Source: Ashinkailepas kermadecensis (lineage: Eukaryota > Arthropoda > Thecostraca > Neolepadidae). From it: a stretch of 64,000 bases of DNA. The notes beneath the pieces are model-generated. The model made no database searches, had not been told where the DNA came from, and saw nothing but the letters and a program-made list of their open reading frames with translations. The translations under genes were made by a program, and so were the position numbers. The stretch is taken from positions 62,001 through 126,000 of the forward strand of contig JAOTOM010004370.1 in the NCBI GenBank assembly GCA_034440615.1, given 5' to 3'. Every line of letters starts with the position of its first letter. Position 1 is the first letter of the stretch. Of the stretch, positions 10,120-20,100 are shown one piece after another.

Positions 10120-13100
10120 GTAAGTTGCGTCATGAATGTACCCTGAAATCGGAAATGGGTTCTCCTGACCCCGTGGTAGGAATTAATGCCCTTCCTCAGA
10201 TATTTTATCTCGGAAAACATTTGTGCACTTCGAGTTCATTCTGGATAGGATGGACTTCACATGTACTCGAACACAAATGTGGGAACAGATATCAATACAA
10301 CACATGGGATGACACCAGAGTGGGAAACTTACTTTCTGGGTTGGGAGTTGGTGCAGAGTGGGAAACTTACTTTCTGGGTTGGGAGCATGGTGGGAATTAA
10401 GGCACTTCTTAAGATATTGTATCTCTGAAAGCATTTTTGCACTCCGGGTTTATACTGCATAGGTTGGGCTTCACATGTACTCCGACACAAATGTGGGAAC
10501 AAAGATATCAATAAAAACAAACCCAGAACAACACCCAAAAAAAACGCTGGTTATTCCACTTATGGTCACCACTCAAGTTAATCACTTTTTGTAGCAGTCA
10601 GCAGCCGGACCACAGCTTCACACACTCCATCAATCTCAACCACCAGAATTGCCGACAACAACGCGCCAACAGCAACTTGCAAGATGATGCACATGCACAC
10701 TGAGAACACTTCTCCGGCTCTGGAGCGGCATCTCGGAATACCTGTCGTGCCACCCTATAGTGGGAAACTTTGATAGTTTTAAGAGACGTCTCCAGAGTCC
10801 CGGAGGCCACCGATCAGAATTGGCTGTGTTAGCATTTTCTGTTCTGAAATCTATCTGTCAACCAATCAATGCAAGGTATTTTGTATATGACGTCATAATC
10901 ATTAGCAACTTTGAACACATGGTTAACAGTGTCCACACAAGTTAACAGTAAACACAAGACCTTGACTGATCCTTTGCTTTGATCACATCCAACTGTGGCG
11001 TGTGCGGTAGCAGAGTTGCGTTTGTATTACGTGGGAAATTGGCTGCGTAGGTAGGTATGCGCTCTGAGCTGAGGGTGAAGTGTTTTTGTTTGTTTTTCAT
11101 ATGGCTAGCCTTGTACTGAGACCAACAGTGAAAGGAAAACGTATTTCTCCTGTGAGTTATAAGAAACGAAACAGTGCTGATTATTACGGGTCACTGCCGG
11201 GCGGTGCCATCCATTGTTCACGTCTTTGTTCGTATGTTTTTGCATTTGATTTGACCGAAAATGAGAATGATATTACTTATGCATATTATGTAGGTACTGA
11301 TTTAGGTTTCCTGGTCATTTACTGGTAAACAGATTCCATGCATAAAAAAATAATGTCCATGAAAATGTACTCCGGAAGAAATCGGTATGGTATGCAATCA
11401 ATGCAAGGTATTTTGTATATGACGTCATAACCATTAGCAACTTTGAACACATGGTTAAAATGGGGACGAGTGGTCTAGGGGTAAGATGCTCGTCTCACAA
11501 TCGAAAGGTTGTGGGTTCGAGTCTCACCTGTCGCTACTTTTCGCCCGCGACCAATCGGCGTGAGAGATTGGCGACGCTACATGACTCAACGGTTGACGTG
11601 TCTTAAAACCAATAACCAACCAACACATGATTAACAGTGTCCACACAAGTTAACAGTAAACACAAGGCCTTGACTGATCCTTTGCTTTGATCACATCCAA
11701 CTGTGGCGTGTGCGGTAGCGGAGTTGCGTTCGTATTACGTGGGAAATTGACTGCGTAGGTAGGTATGCGCTCTGAGCTGAGGGTGAAGCAGTGTTAAATT
11801 ATTCATGAAATAGGGTGGAATATACCACTTTCTGAACACTCAATTGACATCCATCTCCAAGAAGTATCATCCTGCAACATCCTGCTTCTTGATGCATTCT
11901 GATGAGTTCTTTGTGTCCCCTTTATAAGAGTACCTCGTTTATAAGTATCATGATCATGCTCTTGATAAGGGATGGTTATACACCAACATTTTGCAATGCA
12001 ATTTCAGGCAAAAGGAATATTCATAATTCGATATGGCATGCAGTGCCATTGCATAGCATAGGTATTTTTTCTTGCTATCCTGAATATGAATTACTTCCTA
12101 CATTATGAATATCAAAACAACTGATGAAGGTACAGTCATAAGTACACCATTGGCTCAAATTTGAGTCTGAAGGACATCAAGAGTATTTGAAATAACACTA
12201 ATTACACGGAAATTTTGGCATCCTACTGTGCTCATTTCGACATCTCACACCTAACGATAAACCATTATTTTAACACTGGGGTGAAGTGTGAAGTATTTTT
12301 GTTTGTTTTTCATATGGCTAGCCTTGTACTGAGACCAACAGTGAAAGGAAAATGCATTTCTCCTGTGAGTTATAAGAAACGAAACAGTGCTGATTATTAC
12401 GGGTCACTGCCGGGCAGTGCCATCCATTGTTCACTTCTTTGTTCGTATGTTTTGGCATTTGATTTGACCAAAAATGAGAATGATATTACTTATGCATATT
12501 ATGTAGGTACTGATTTAGGTTTTTCTGGTCGGTCACTGGTAAACAGATTCCATGCATGAAAATACTGTCCATGAAAATGTACTCCGGAAGAAATCGGTAT
12601 GCACTCCGACTCCCAACCTGGAAAGTAAGTTTCCCACTCTGCTTGGCAGTATGTGTTGGACGAAAGGTAAAGAAAGCCCTGAGTGCTTACCAACTTCTTC
12701 TGCAGTACATTTTCAGACATTTTTAATGCATGGAATCTGTTTACCAGTAACCGACCAGAAAAACCTATGTAATCAGTACCTAAATAATATGCAAGCTCCT
12801 TTTTTTTTTTTTAAGGTGTTTTGGGAATTTTAGGATTTTTTTTGGAATACTGTTTATGAACATCCAGTGACTCGTAATAATCAGCACTGTTTTGTCTCTC
12901 ATAACTCACAGGAACAATGTGCTTTCCTTTCACTGTTGGTCTCAGTACAAGGCTAGCCATGTGAAAAACAAACAAAAATACTTCACACATCACCTTCAGC
13001 TCAGAGCACATGCCCACCTACTCAGCCAATTTCCTATGTAATATGAACGCAACTCTGCTGCCGCATATGCCACAGTTGGATGTGATCAAAGCAAAGGATC

Positions 13101-16100
13101 AGTCAAGGTTTTGTGTTTCATTTGAGTGTGTGAAGCTGTGGTCTGGCTGCTGACTGCTACAAAAAGTGGTTAGTTTGAGTGGTGACGGTAAGTGGAATAA
13201 CCGGCATTTTTGTGTTGTTCTGTTTGTTTTTATTGATACCTTTGTTCCCACATTTGTGTCGGAGTACATGTGAAGCCCATCCTGTCCAGTATGTACACAG
13301 AGTGCAAAAATGTTTTCAGAAATAAAATCTCTTAAGAAGTGCCTTAATTCCCACCCCACAAAATGCTGGTTATTCCACTTATGATTACCACTCAAACTAA
13401 CCACTTTTAATAGCAGTCAGCAGCCAGACCATAGCTTCGCACACTCCACTCAAGCTCAACCCAGAAGTGCAGATGACAAAGTACCAACCCCACTTGTAAG
13501 ACAGCATGTCTGCACACTGAATACAATGTTTTCTGGTTTCTCTGACTGCAGCTGTGCCTCCCAAAGCCTGTGTCACCCATATAGTGGAAAAATTTGACAG
13601 TTTTAAGAGATGTCTTCAGTAGTTGCAGACTACCAATCAGAATTGGCTGTGGTAGTGTTTTATGTTTGGAAATTTGTCTGTCAACCAATTGATACATGAT
13701 ATTCTTTATGACACCATAACAATTAGCAACTTTGAACACAGTTAACAGTGTCATGCCACAAACACAAGACCTCGACTGATCCTTTGTATTGTTCATGGCC
13801 ACTCTTAGCTATCACATCTGACTGTTGAATGTGCAGTTACTGAGGTGGGTTCATTTTCAAAGGGAATTGGGTGGTTGGTTATTGGTTTTTATGACACGTC
13901 GACTGTTGAGTCTTATAGCGTCGCCAATCTCTCACTCTGATTGGTTGCCGGCGAAGAGCAGCAACATGTGAGACTTGAACCCACTATCTTTCGATTGTGA
14001 GACGAGCATCTTACCCCTAGACCACTCGTCCCCACATAGGGAATTAGGTAGCTGCATGGGATATTATGGTTTGAGTTAAGGGTGAAGTGTGAAGTATTGT
14101 TGTTTCTTTTTCATGTGGCTCACTTTGTACTAAAACCAACAGTGAAAAGAAAGTGCATTGCTCCTGTGAGTTTTGAGAGATGAAGTTATGCTAATTAATT
14201 ATGGGCGCTGTATAACCAATGCAGTTGATGTGCCCTAAAACCCAAATAACTAACTAACAAAGTTATGCTAATTATCATGATTTGCTGCCAGGTGGTGCCA
14301 TCCATTGTTCACTTTTTTGTTCCTATGCTTTGAGATTTGATTTGACCAAAATAGCAATGCATATTATGGATATTACATACTGACTACATGTGCTTTTCCC
14401 ATATGTTACCAGTAAACAGATTCCATGCAGGACAAAAATAATGTCCATGAAAATGTACTCCAGACAAAGTTGGTATGCACTCTGAATCCTGACTTGGAAT
14501 GTAAGTTTCCCACTCTGCCTGGCCGTGCTCCAAAGTGTTATGAGTAACCTGCAGTATCTGCTTGGTATTGTCCATTTTAACAGCAGATTGGAGTAGGTAT
14601 CTCCAATCTGCTTGAGCTTACTTTGGTCTAGAACAGGGTCACAAACATACTAATAATGCACTCTTGGTAAATTTGCACTTTAAGGGTAATCTTTCCTGAT
14701 GTCACCTACATGCTGGTGAACTGGTCAAATTGAACAACAAATTGACGAGTCTGACATTGTGCACTCGAGATAACTTTTTAAGTTCCTCTTCGAGATTACA
14801 TTTTCAGTGATTTTCGCCGGTCGTTAACGCGCTGCTATATACGTGGCTAGTACTAGTTATATCCTGGAACAGATCCGACATCGTCACTTATAACTCGTTC
14901 TCAGATTTGACGTATACTTGCCTCTATGTTTAAATGACTGATTTATGGGCGCTATATGACCTCTGCAGTCGATGCGCCCCTAAACTACAATAACTAACGA
15001 GACGTGCCCACCCTCCCGGTGACTGCGACGGAGACGCCAACCGGTGTGTCTTTTACAGAGATGTTGTTCCCGCTGCTCCGGCCCCCGTGATGGGAGGCGA
15101 GGTGATGGACATCCACACGGCCGTGCAAGAGGTTCTGAAGAATGCCATGGTGGTGGACGGCCTGGTGCGCGGACTGCGCGAGGCTGTCAAGGCCCTCGAC
15201 AAGCGGCAGGCCCACCTGTGCATCCTGGCCGCAAATTGCGACGAGCCCAGCTATGTCAAACTGGTGGAGGCGCTCTGTGTCGAGCACAACATCTCCATGT
15301 TCAAGGTGTGTGGTGTAACATGTGTGAAGTCATCACCGCTGACGTATGGGGACGAGTGGTCTAGGGGTAAGATACTCGTCTCACAATCGAAAGGTTGTGG
15401 GTTCGAGTCTCACCTGTCGCTACTCTTCGCCCGCGACCAATCGGTGTGAGAGATTGGCGACGCTATATGGCTCAACGATCGACGTGTCGTAAAACCAACA
15501 ACCAACCAACCGCTGATTTATGACTGGCATACGACGGGACCTTTCTTCATTCATACTTGCAAGGTGTAATGGAGTTGATGTTTTGCAAGCCGCGCTGCCG
15601 ACTCCCGTGCTCTTATTGCTTCAAGGGCATGCTCATTCACTGGGGTAGAAGTACTAGCGCACGCGACCGATGGACGTCATGACCATCGCAGGCGATGGGT
15701 TATAAAACCTTAATTGACTAGCACATGCAACCGGCGTCAGTCAGGTCTGTTTTGTTCGGTTTGGCGGATATCGATAGATCAGTGCTACGTAACCACCAGT
15801 GTTCACAATGGTCAGCCAGCCTGGGCCTAGCAAGCAACCATATGTTAGGCACGTGGTCTCACTCCAGACCAGTGTCGCACCCCTCATGGGACGTTGTCCC
15901 CGAGCTGGACCAAGTTGTGACCCACTCTATATGAGCTAGGCTGCACAACTTCCGTTGCCGCAGTACTTGGCTAACATAATAATGGCGACCTCTGATTAGC
16001 TGACGCGAGCAGCGGACTATTGATACCCTGACGTGTGGGATGGAGGCGTTGGCATTATCTCAGGTCGGCCGCGGTGCACTTGGTGGGACTTGACGTTAAG

Positions 16101-16337
16101 CCGGCATGTCATGCTGTTATGCTTGTCTACTGCAGCTGCGGACTGACGTTAATCATTCGACTACAGGTTGACAACAACAAGAAGCTGGGCGAGTGGTCAG
16201 GCCTCTGCAAGATCGACGCCGAGGGCAAGGCGCGTAAGGTGGTGGGCTGCTCTTGCGTGGTAATCCGTGACTGGGGTCGTGAGACGCAAGCGCACGACGT
16301 GCTCATGGACTACCTCAAAAAGAAGGGCCGCAACTGA
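10103..16337 (+). CDS. RPS12: Ribosomal protein eS12 (complete gene, three coding exons)
   Basis: Coding exons 10103-10119, 15059-15305 and 16167-16337 join with matching phases to a 144-residue protein, close to the usual 130-145. It is a component of the cytosolic 40S subunit. The N-terminus [20 protein letters not shown] is the variable acidic/Ala-Pro leader. The conserved core follows: [59 protein letters not shown], and [11 protein letters not shown] near the C-terminus. The tiny start exon carries only five codons plus two bases, and its GG completes a Gly codon with the first base of the next exon. Introns are 104 bp (5' leader), 4939 bp and 861 bp; intron 2 is full of transposon sequence. 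Vertebrate RPS12 introns host snoRNAs, but I saw no convincing box C/D or H/ACA gene here. Confidence 0.96.
11459..11621 (+). mobile_element. tRNA-derived SINE in RPS12 intron 2
   Basis: It carries the same A-box/B-box head, CCAATC...GATTGG body and CGACGC...tail as the other SINEs. It is flanked by AACACATGGTTAA (11446) and AACACATGATTAA (11622), a 13-bp TSD with one mismatch. It interrupts the duplicated half of the inverted-terminal element and is therefore younger than that duplication. Confidence 0.92.
11789..12278. mobile_element. hAT-like non-autonomous element (MITE)
   Basis: A 490-bp segment starts CAGTGTTAAA and ends TTTAACACTG (perfect 10-bp terminal inverted repeat). It is flanked by the exact 8-bp TSD GGGTGAAG (11781-11788 and 12279-12286). 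The CAGTG start and 8-bp duplication fit the hAT superfamily. No transposase frame. A related, partly decayed copy lies at about 49697-49845. Confidence 0.88.
12680..13360 (-). repeat. Inverted-terminal element family, copy 2 (inverted)
   Basis: The reverse complement matches copy 1. CATATGGCTAGCCTTGTACT-type sequence (here CACATGGCTAGCC) lies near 12950, the AAGGATCAGTCAAGG block near 13095, and GGGTGGGAATTAAGGCAC at the far end (13357). With copies 1 and 3 it makes a head-to-head and back-to-back cluster that can fold back on itself. Confidence 0.7.
13873..14037 (-). mobile_element. tRNA-derived SINE in RPS12 intron 2
   Basis: Same family as at 3414, minus strand. Flanks AGGGAATTGGGT (13861) and AGGGAATTAGGT (14038) form a 12-bp TSD with one mismatch. 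Confidence 0.9.
14198..14259 (+). mobile_element. Tail-only retroposed micro-element (62 bp)
   Basis: It consists only of the LINE/SINE 3' tail: GGGCGC arm, loop, partner arm (GTGCCC) and CAAATAACTAACTAACA. It is bounded by an exact 15-bp TSD, AAGTTATGCTAATTA (14183-14197 and 14260-14274). The duplication shows it moved as a unit of this size. Confidence 0.85.
14945..15000 (+). mobile_element. Tail-only element next to RPS12 exon 3
   Basis: TGGGCGCTATATGACC...TGCGCCCC followed by AATAACTAAC, the same tail module, ending only about 60 bases upstream of the RPS12 exon 3 acceptor. I could not find a clear TSD. Confidence 0.7.
15059..15305 (+). CDS. RPS12: RPS12 main coding exon
   Basis: A 247-nt exon between acceptor TTTTACAG (ends 15058) and donor AAG|GTGTGT (15306). 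It encodes residues from [10 protein letters not shown] to HNISMFK, the bulk of the eS12 fold. Confidence 0.95.
15349..15508 (+). mobile_element. tRNA-derived SINE in RPS12 intron 3
   Basis: Same SINE family, starting GGGACGAGTGG and ending CCAACCA. Flanks ACCGCTGACGTATG (15335) and ACCGCTGATTTATG (15509) form a diverged 14-bp TSD. It sits only about 45 bases after the donor. Confidence 0.9.
16167..16337 (+). CDS. RPS12: RPS12 last coding exon
   Basis: It follows acceptor CTACAG, encodes [17 protein letters not shown] through DYLKKKGRN, and stops with TGA at 16335-16337. The basic C-terminal tail is typical of the family. Confidence 0.95.
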   Translation, partial: VDNNKKLGEWSGLCKIDAEGKARKVVGCSCVVIRDWGRETQAHDVLMDYLKKKGRN

Positions 16338-16413
16338 CTGTGATCTCCATCACCTGGCCTTCCATGCGGTATCGCGTGTCCACCGACCGCGAGACCGCCG
16401 CAGGGGCTGTGGA

Positions 16414-16419
16414 AATAAA
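16414..16419 (+). terminator. RPS12: RPS12 polyadenylation signal
   Basis: AATAAA lies 77 bases after the RPS12 stop codon, a normal spacing for a short 3' UTR. Confidence 0.6.
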
Positions 16420-16429
16420 CGGCGAACTG

Positions 16430-19420
16430 CTGCCGCCGACGTCTGCTCTGAACTGAACGGAAGTACGACGAAATCTCGCATGGCTGTCATAATACGCAGT
16501 GTTGATCGTCGCAGAAACAAGGCACTCGCTTGCGCTCGTGTTCCTGGGTTCGCTCCGTGTCTTTGGACTGCGATGTCAATCTAGATCACCATTGAAAATC
16601 ATCACATGGGCAACTGGACTCGCCGGACAAAATTCGGAATTGAGGTTTGTCGAGCAAGTCCTGGCGACTAATGCCGGTTTGGCTGAACTGTTTTGCATCA
16701 GTATGTAATGGGTTCAAGCCACGGTCCTATAACTTCGGTATTTATGTCGTCGAAATTCGCACGGTCCATAATTGATGAGGCACTGGGAATTTGTGCCCAC
16801 GCGTCTCGTTTCGAGCCTAGCTCCAGGAACTGCAACATGTAGGATTGTTTTTAAAGGCATGGAAAGTAGTTGTCTTACGGAAGGAAATCGCTCCATTGGA
16901 AAATTGTGCGTAGTCTCAGAACATGTAAAAGTATTCTGCCAGTTTGGGTTATTTTTTGTTTCTTTTTTAGAACTATGGGCGCTGAGTTTGTCGCTCGGGT
17001 GGCTCAGTTGGCTGGGGCGCCGGCCTGCATTTGGTCTCCATTTCCTGGCGGGATAGTGGTACGAGCGGCTTCGCCCACTCGTTTATCTCTACCAGCGGGG
17101 GAGTTAGCTGGCAACTGGTCCGGCGAGGCCCTGCTGGACGTGTCTGCATTGGCGCCACGTTATACTCTGTATGGACGAACTTCAGGAGTACTATCTTCAC
17201 TATCTAATGTGAACACTTCTAGCTACACTATTATATTATAGATAGTGAATAGTGTTCATTATCTATAGTGAATACGACTATACCAATACTATCTTGTGTG
17301 GCTTATGGTACGCCGAGTGCAGGATTCTCGCTTCTTAAAAAAATGACCTCCCTCCACTTCTTAGTGCGGTGGCATTTACACTCCATCTCTTAGCGGGAGT
17401 TAAAAGCATTCTCATTGCTTTTATAGGTGGCAGTCAGATCCGGGCCCCCGGAGGCGGGACGTCGAACGGGTGACCGCGAGGCCGAGTGTGTTCTTGCACG
17501 ACAGGAATGGGTCGCTCGTGCGACGAGTGGAGAAGGAACAGGGAAGGCTCTACACTAGTGTTGGCGTTCCGTCCCTCGCAGGCGCGTGGAAGGTCTGTCC
17601 GGACCTCAGATCTCGAAAGGGCCCATCCAAGATAGGTCATTCACCACCGCCTCTGTGGAGTGCTACCCTGTCGGGCAGGGCAGACCCGCCGAGAAGCATG
17701 CGCTGCCATTAGTGAGCGGGGAGCACCGGAGTTAGCGAGTAGATGCTATTAAAAAGTATGTGGGATGCTCGGCAACATTAACACGCGCACTGGACAGGGG
17801 GGCGAAATCCGCCCACCCCTCCGGCTTTTCGTAAATAACTGCAGATTTTACCGGTCGATATACGCGATTTTCGGTGTACCTGCTTAGAAATGAACGGCGC
17901 GTCGTTTAAAGCAAGAAAAATGGAAATCGGCCGAATTTTGTTTTCAAGTTAGGGGCCGCTAAAATAAAAATAAAAATGTTATAGCGCCAGACCACAAAAT
18001 TCGGCGCTGATGCGCTTCCAGTATACTGACAAAAGGAAGTGTTCTAGGCAACACTAGCGACTTGTTTGATGCATATTGATATGCTGTGTAGTTTCAGTCA
18101 TGTTAGGTCACCAAGGTCAAGTTCATGACAGGTTAATGGAACCAAACTTGATCAACTGGAATGTTGCCATAAATGCACTATTGGTTGTCATTTGTACTGT
18201 TTGTCTTTGCGTTTCCATACTTTATTCATGTACTTCACTCCCTTCTTCACGAAGCCGATTGCTCCGAGCTGCCCGACGGAGCAGTCGGGCTGGCGGCCGG
18301 TTCCGGTAACTGGAACAGGTAACTGACCTGATAAAGTGGTGCTATATAGGTGACCTGAGGTCAAATGTTGGGTCTATCATCTGCATTGCATCATTAGTAA
18401 TGTCCAAAACATCATTGATGCCCATTTTTGAGCATTTAAACACAATCACAGCGATCCATAACGATGACAAGCCAAGCCACGCAAAACCGGAAAATTTTGC
18501 CAATCTGACCTCATTTGACCTTGAAGATATTGACCTAAGGTCACGAAAATTGCACACAATAAAGTTTACTACCGTGCCCATCCACCCTGCAAATTTCGTT
18601 CCTCCAGCTTTACTAGGAGCCGAGATCTTCGGGGGCGGAATCCGCCCCTCCGCCCTCCAGTGCGCGTAATTCTCAGAGGCCCTCCAGGGCGCGTGTTAAG
18701 GTGTTATATTTCGCTTGAGGGAAGGGGACCGGGCCGCATGGTACCATGTTATAGTACTAGGCAATTAGGGGCTCGTGCGGACACCAGGGAGTGCCGCACT
18801 GAGGCAAGAACAACTCAGCCTGCGTGCAGCTGATGCAGTGATCAGCTAATTGCATTTTTCGCCGCCATAAGTCCAATGCACGGGGGCCCATTCGATGCTA
18901 ACTACGTTCAAGGTGGAGCCTCCGCATTCTTTTCACGAGGAAGCCCGGCGTTTATCTGCGTCCACCAGGTGGGGCCGTTGGAGACAACACTTGTCGCCAG
19001 GGTCCTCCTTTCCTCCAGCGGCCTGGTGACACCAGGAAGTCTGGCTTCTGCCGTTGCGCGAGAAGCAGCACAAGGTATCCTTCGCTTGCCCACTGTCGAC
19101 CCGCCTCGGAGCTGCTGGGCCATGCCATGACTCACCGTAATCCGACCCGTCCACATGCTGTTGCGCATTGTCTAAACCAACATCGTGACTCGCCATTTGT
19201 GAAGCTGCAAAGGTGTTTGGTCACTTCCCGGCATTCCGAGCACAGCAGTGCAAGAGGAACACCGAAAACTCACTCGTCTATATTCCGTCATCCAAGTCAA
19301 ACACCTCAGAATCTATACAATCTTGCTGAGTACCAAAAATGCAACCACCATCCACTGTTAACATATTCAGCGTCTGGTATCGACAGGAACCGGGTATACC
19401 CTGGTAGGCGGTAACCGGAC
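16430..19420. other. Gene-free region between RPS12 and ACOT13
   Basis: No exon recognised on either strand. Positions 17205-17285 form an imperfect AT-rich inverted repeat around ACTATCT/AGATAGT. Positions 18345-18545 contain several AGGTCA/TGACCT half-sites resembling the 135-bp satellite family at 41.8-43.2 kb. Positions 16985-17200 resemble a tRNA-like head (GGTGGCTCAGTTGGCTGGGG) but lack a good B-box. Confidence 0.5.
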
Positions 19421-19424
19421 AAAT

Positions 19425-19690
19425 GTACGTAAAGCAAATGCATGTATGGCAGATATACGTAAGCGTAGTACGTATGGCAATTGTACATAAGCGCAAATGT
19501 ACGTATGTGCAAATGCACGCAAGCGCAAATGTACTGATGCGCAGTCGTTCATATGCGCAAAAGTATGTATGCGCAGATCTACGTATACGCACGCGCAAAT
19601 GTACTTATGTGCAATTGTACGTAAGCTCAAATGTACGTACACGTCACTGTACGCATGAGACAATGTATATATTTGCCATACGTACATTTG
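19425..19690. repeat. Minisatellite of CAAATGTACGTA-type units
   Basis: Degenerate 10-16 bp units built from GCAAATGTACGTA, alternating purine/pyrimidine. It lies about 260 bases 3' of the ACOT13 stop codon. The flanks at 19395 and 19700 share GGTAGGC near CCTGGTAGGC, suggesting an inserted or expanded block. Confidence 0.75.
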
Positions 19691-19949
19691 TACTGGAATC
19701 CTGGTAGGCATCGGGAGAACCGACCAAGACGGCCGTCGCAACCGCTACACTTCTGTGGACTATGGGCGTGTTTGTGATGGTTATCGGCGGCTCCAAGGCC
19801 CCGCCCACAACCATCCACCGCACTAGACGACCGCTAACTGGAGCGTCACATACGAGAGCCACCTCATCCCATGCTATATAATCATCCAACTCGGACATAA
19901 TATTGCACATTCGCACGACATCCCATCGTCCACAGGTTTTACCCGGGTG

Positions 19950-20100
19950 TTAACCGACGTACTTGGAGTGCCTGCCATGAGCCAGTAGCATCCCATCTGC
20001 ATTCTTAAAGTCTGCTGTGGACAAGGTGACTTTGCTGCCTTTCTTCAAGGTGACGGCCTCCACAGTTACCGTCTCGCCGAGCTTCGCAGCCTTCGTGTAC
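19950..20100 (-). CDS. ACOT13: ACOT13 last coding exon
   Basis: It begins after CTTTTGCAG (20103-20101), completing an Ala codon with one base, and encodes YTKAAKLGET...HSKYVG with stop TAA at 19952-19950. A minisatellite starts within about 25 bases of its acceptor. Confidence 0.94.

Larger units (their letters stand above)
10316..12640 (+). repeat. Inverted-terminal element family, copy 1 (with internal duplication)
   Basis: The left end AGAGTGGGAAACTTACTTTC (present twice, 10316 and 10352) is the reverse complement of the right end GAAAGTAAGTTTCCCACTCT near 12620-12640, so the unit looks like a DNA transposon derivative. Positions about 10866-11395 are repeated tandemly as 11396-12598; after subtracting a nested SINE and a MITE, the second copy is about 529 bp. 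An open frame starting [13 protein letters not shown] recurs at 11101 and 12314. It lies wholly within RPS12 intron 2. Confidence 0.7.
13361..14517 (+). repeat. Inverted-terminal element family, copy 3
   Basis: Plus orientation, starting near ATGCTGGTTATTCCACTTAT and ending GTAAGTTTCCCACTCT at about 14502-14516. It is more diverged than copy 1, and the [11 protein letters not shown] frame is broken here. It is interrupted by a SINE (13873-14037) and by a 62-bp tail-only insertion (14198-14259). Confidence 0.7.

Noticed and set aside
11477..11535. Functional tRNA-Val gene (CAC anticodon) in the SINE head
   Set aside because: The anticodon stem has mismatches at both ends, and the same sequence is repeated in many SINE copies with SINE bodies attached.
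15306..16166. snoRNA in RPS12 intron 3
   Set aside because: GTTGATGTTT and CTGA-like boxes exist, but no pair with terminal stem and correct spacing was seen.
16985..17200. Possible SINE with head GGTGGCTCAGTTGGCTGGGG
   Set aside because: No B-box, no shared hairpin tail and no TSD could be found.
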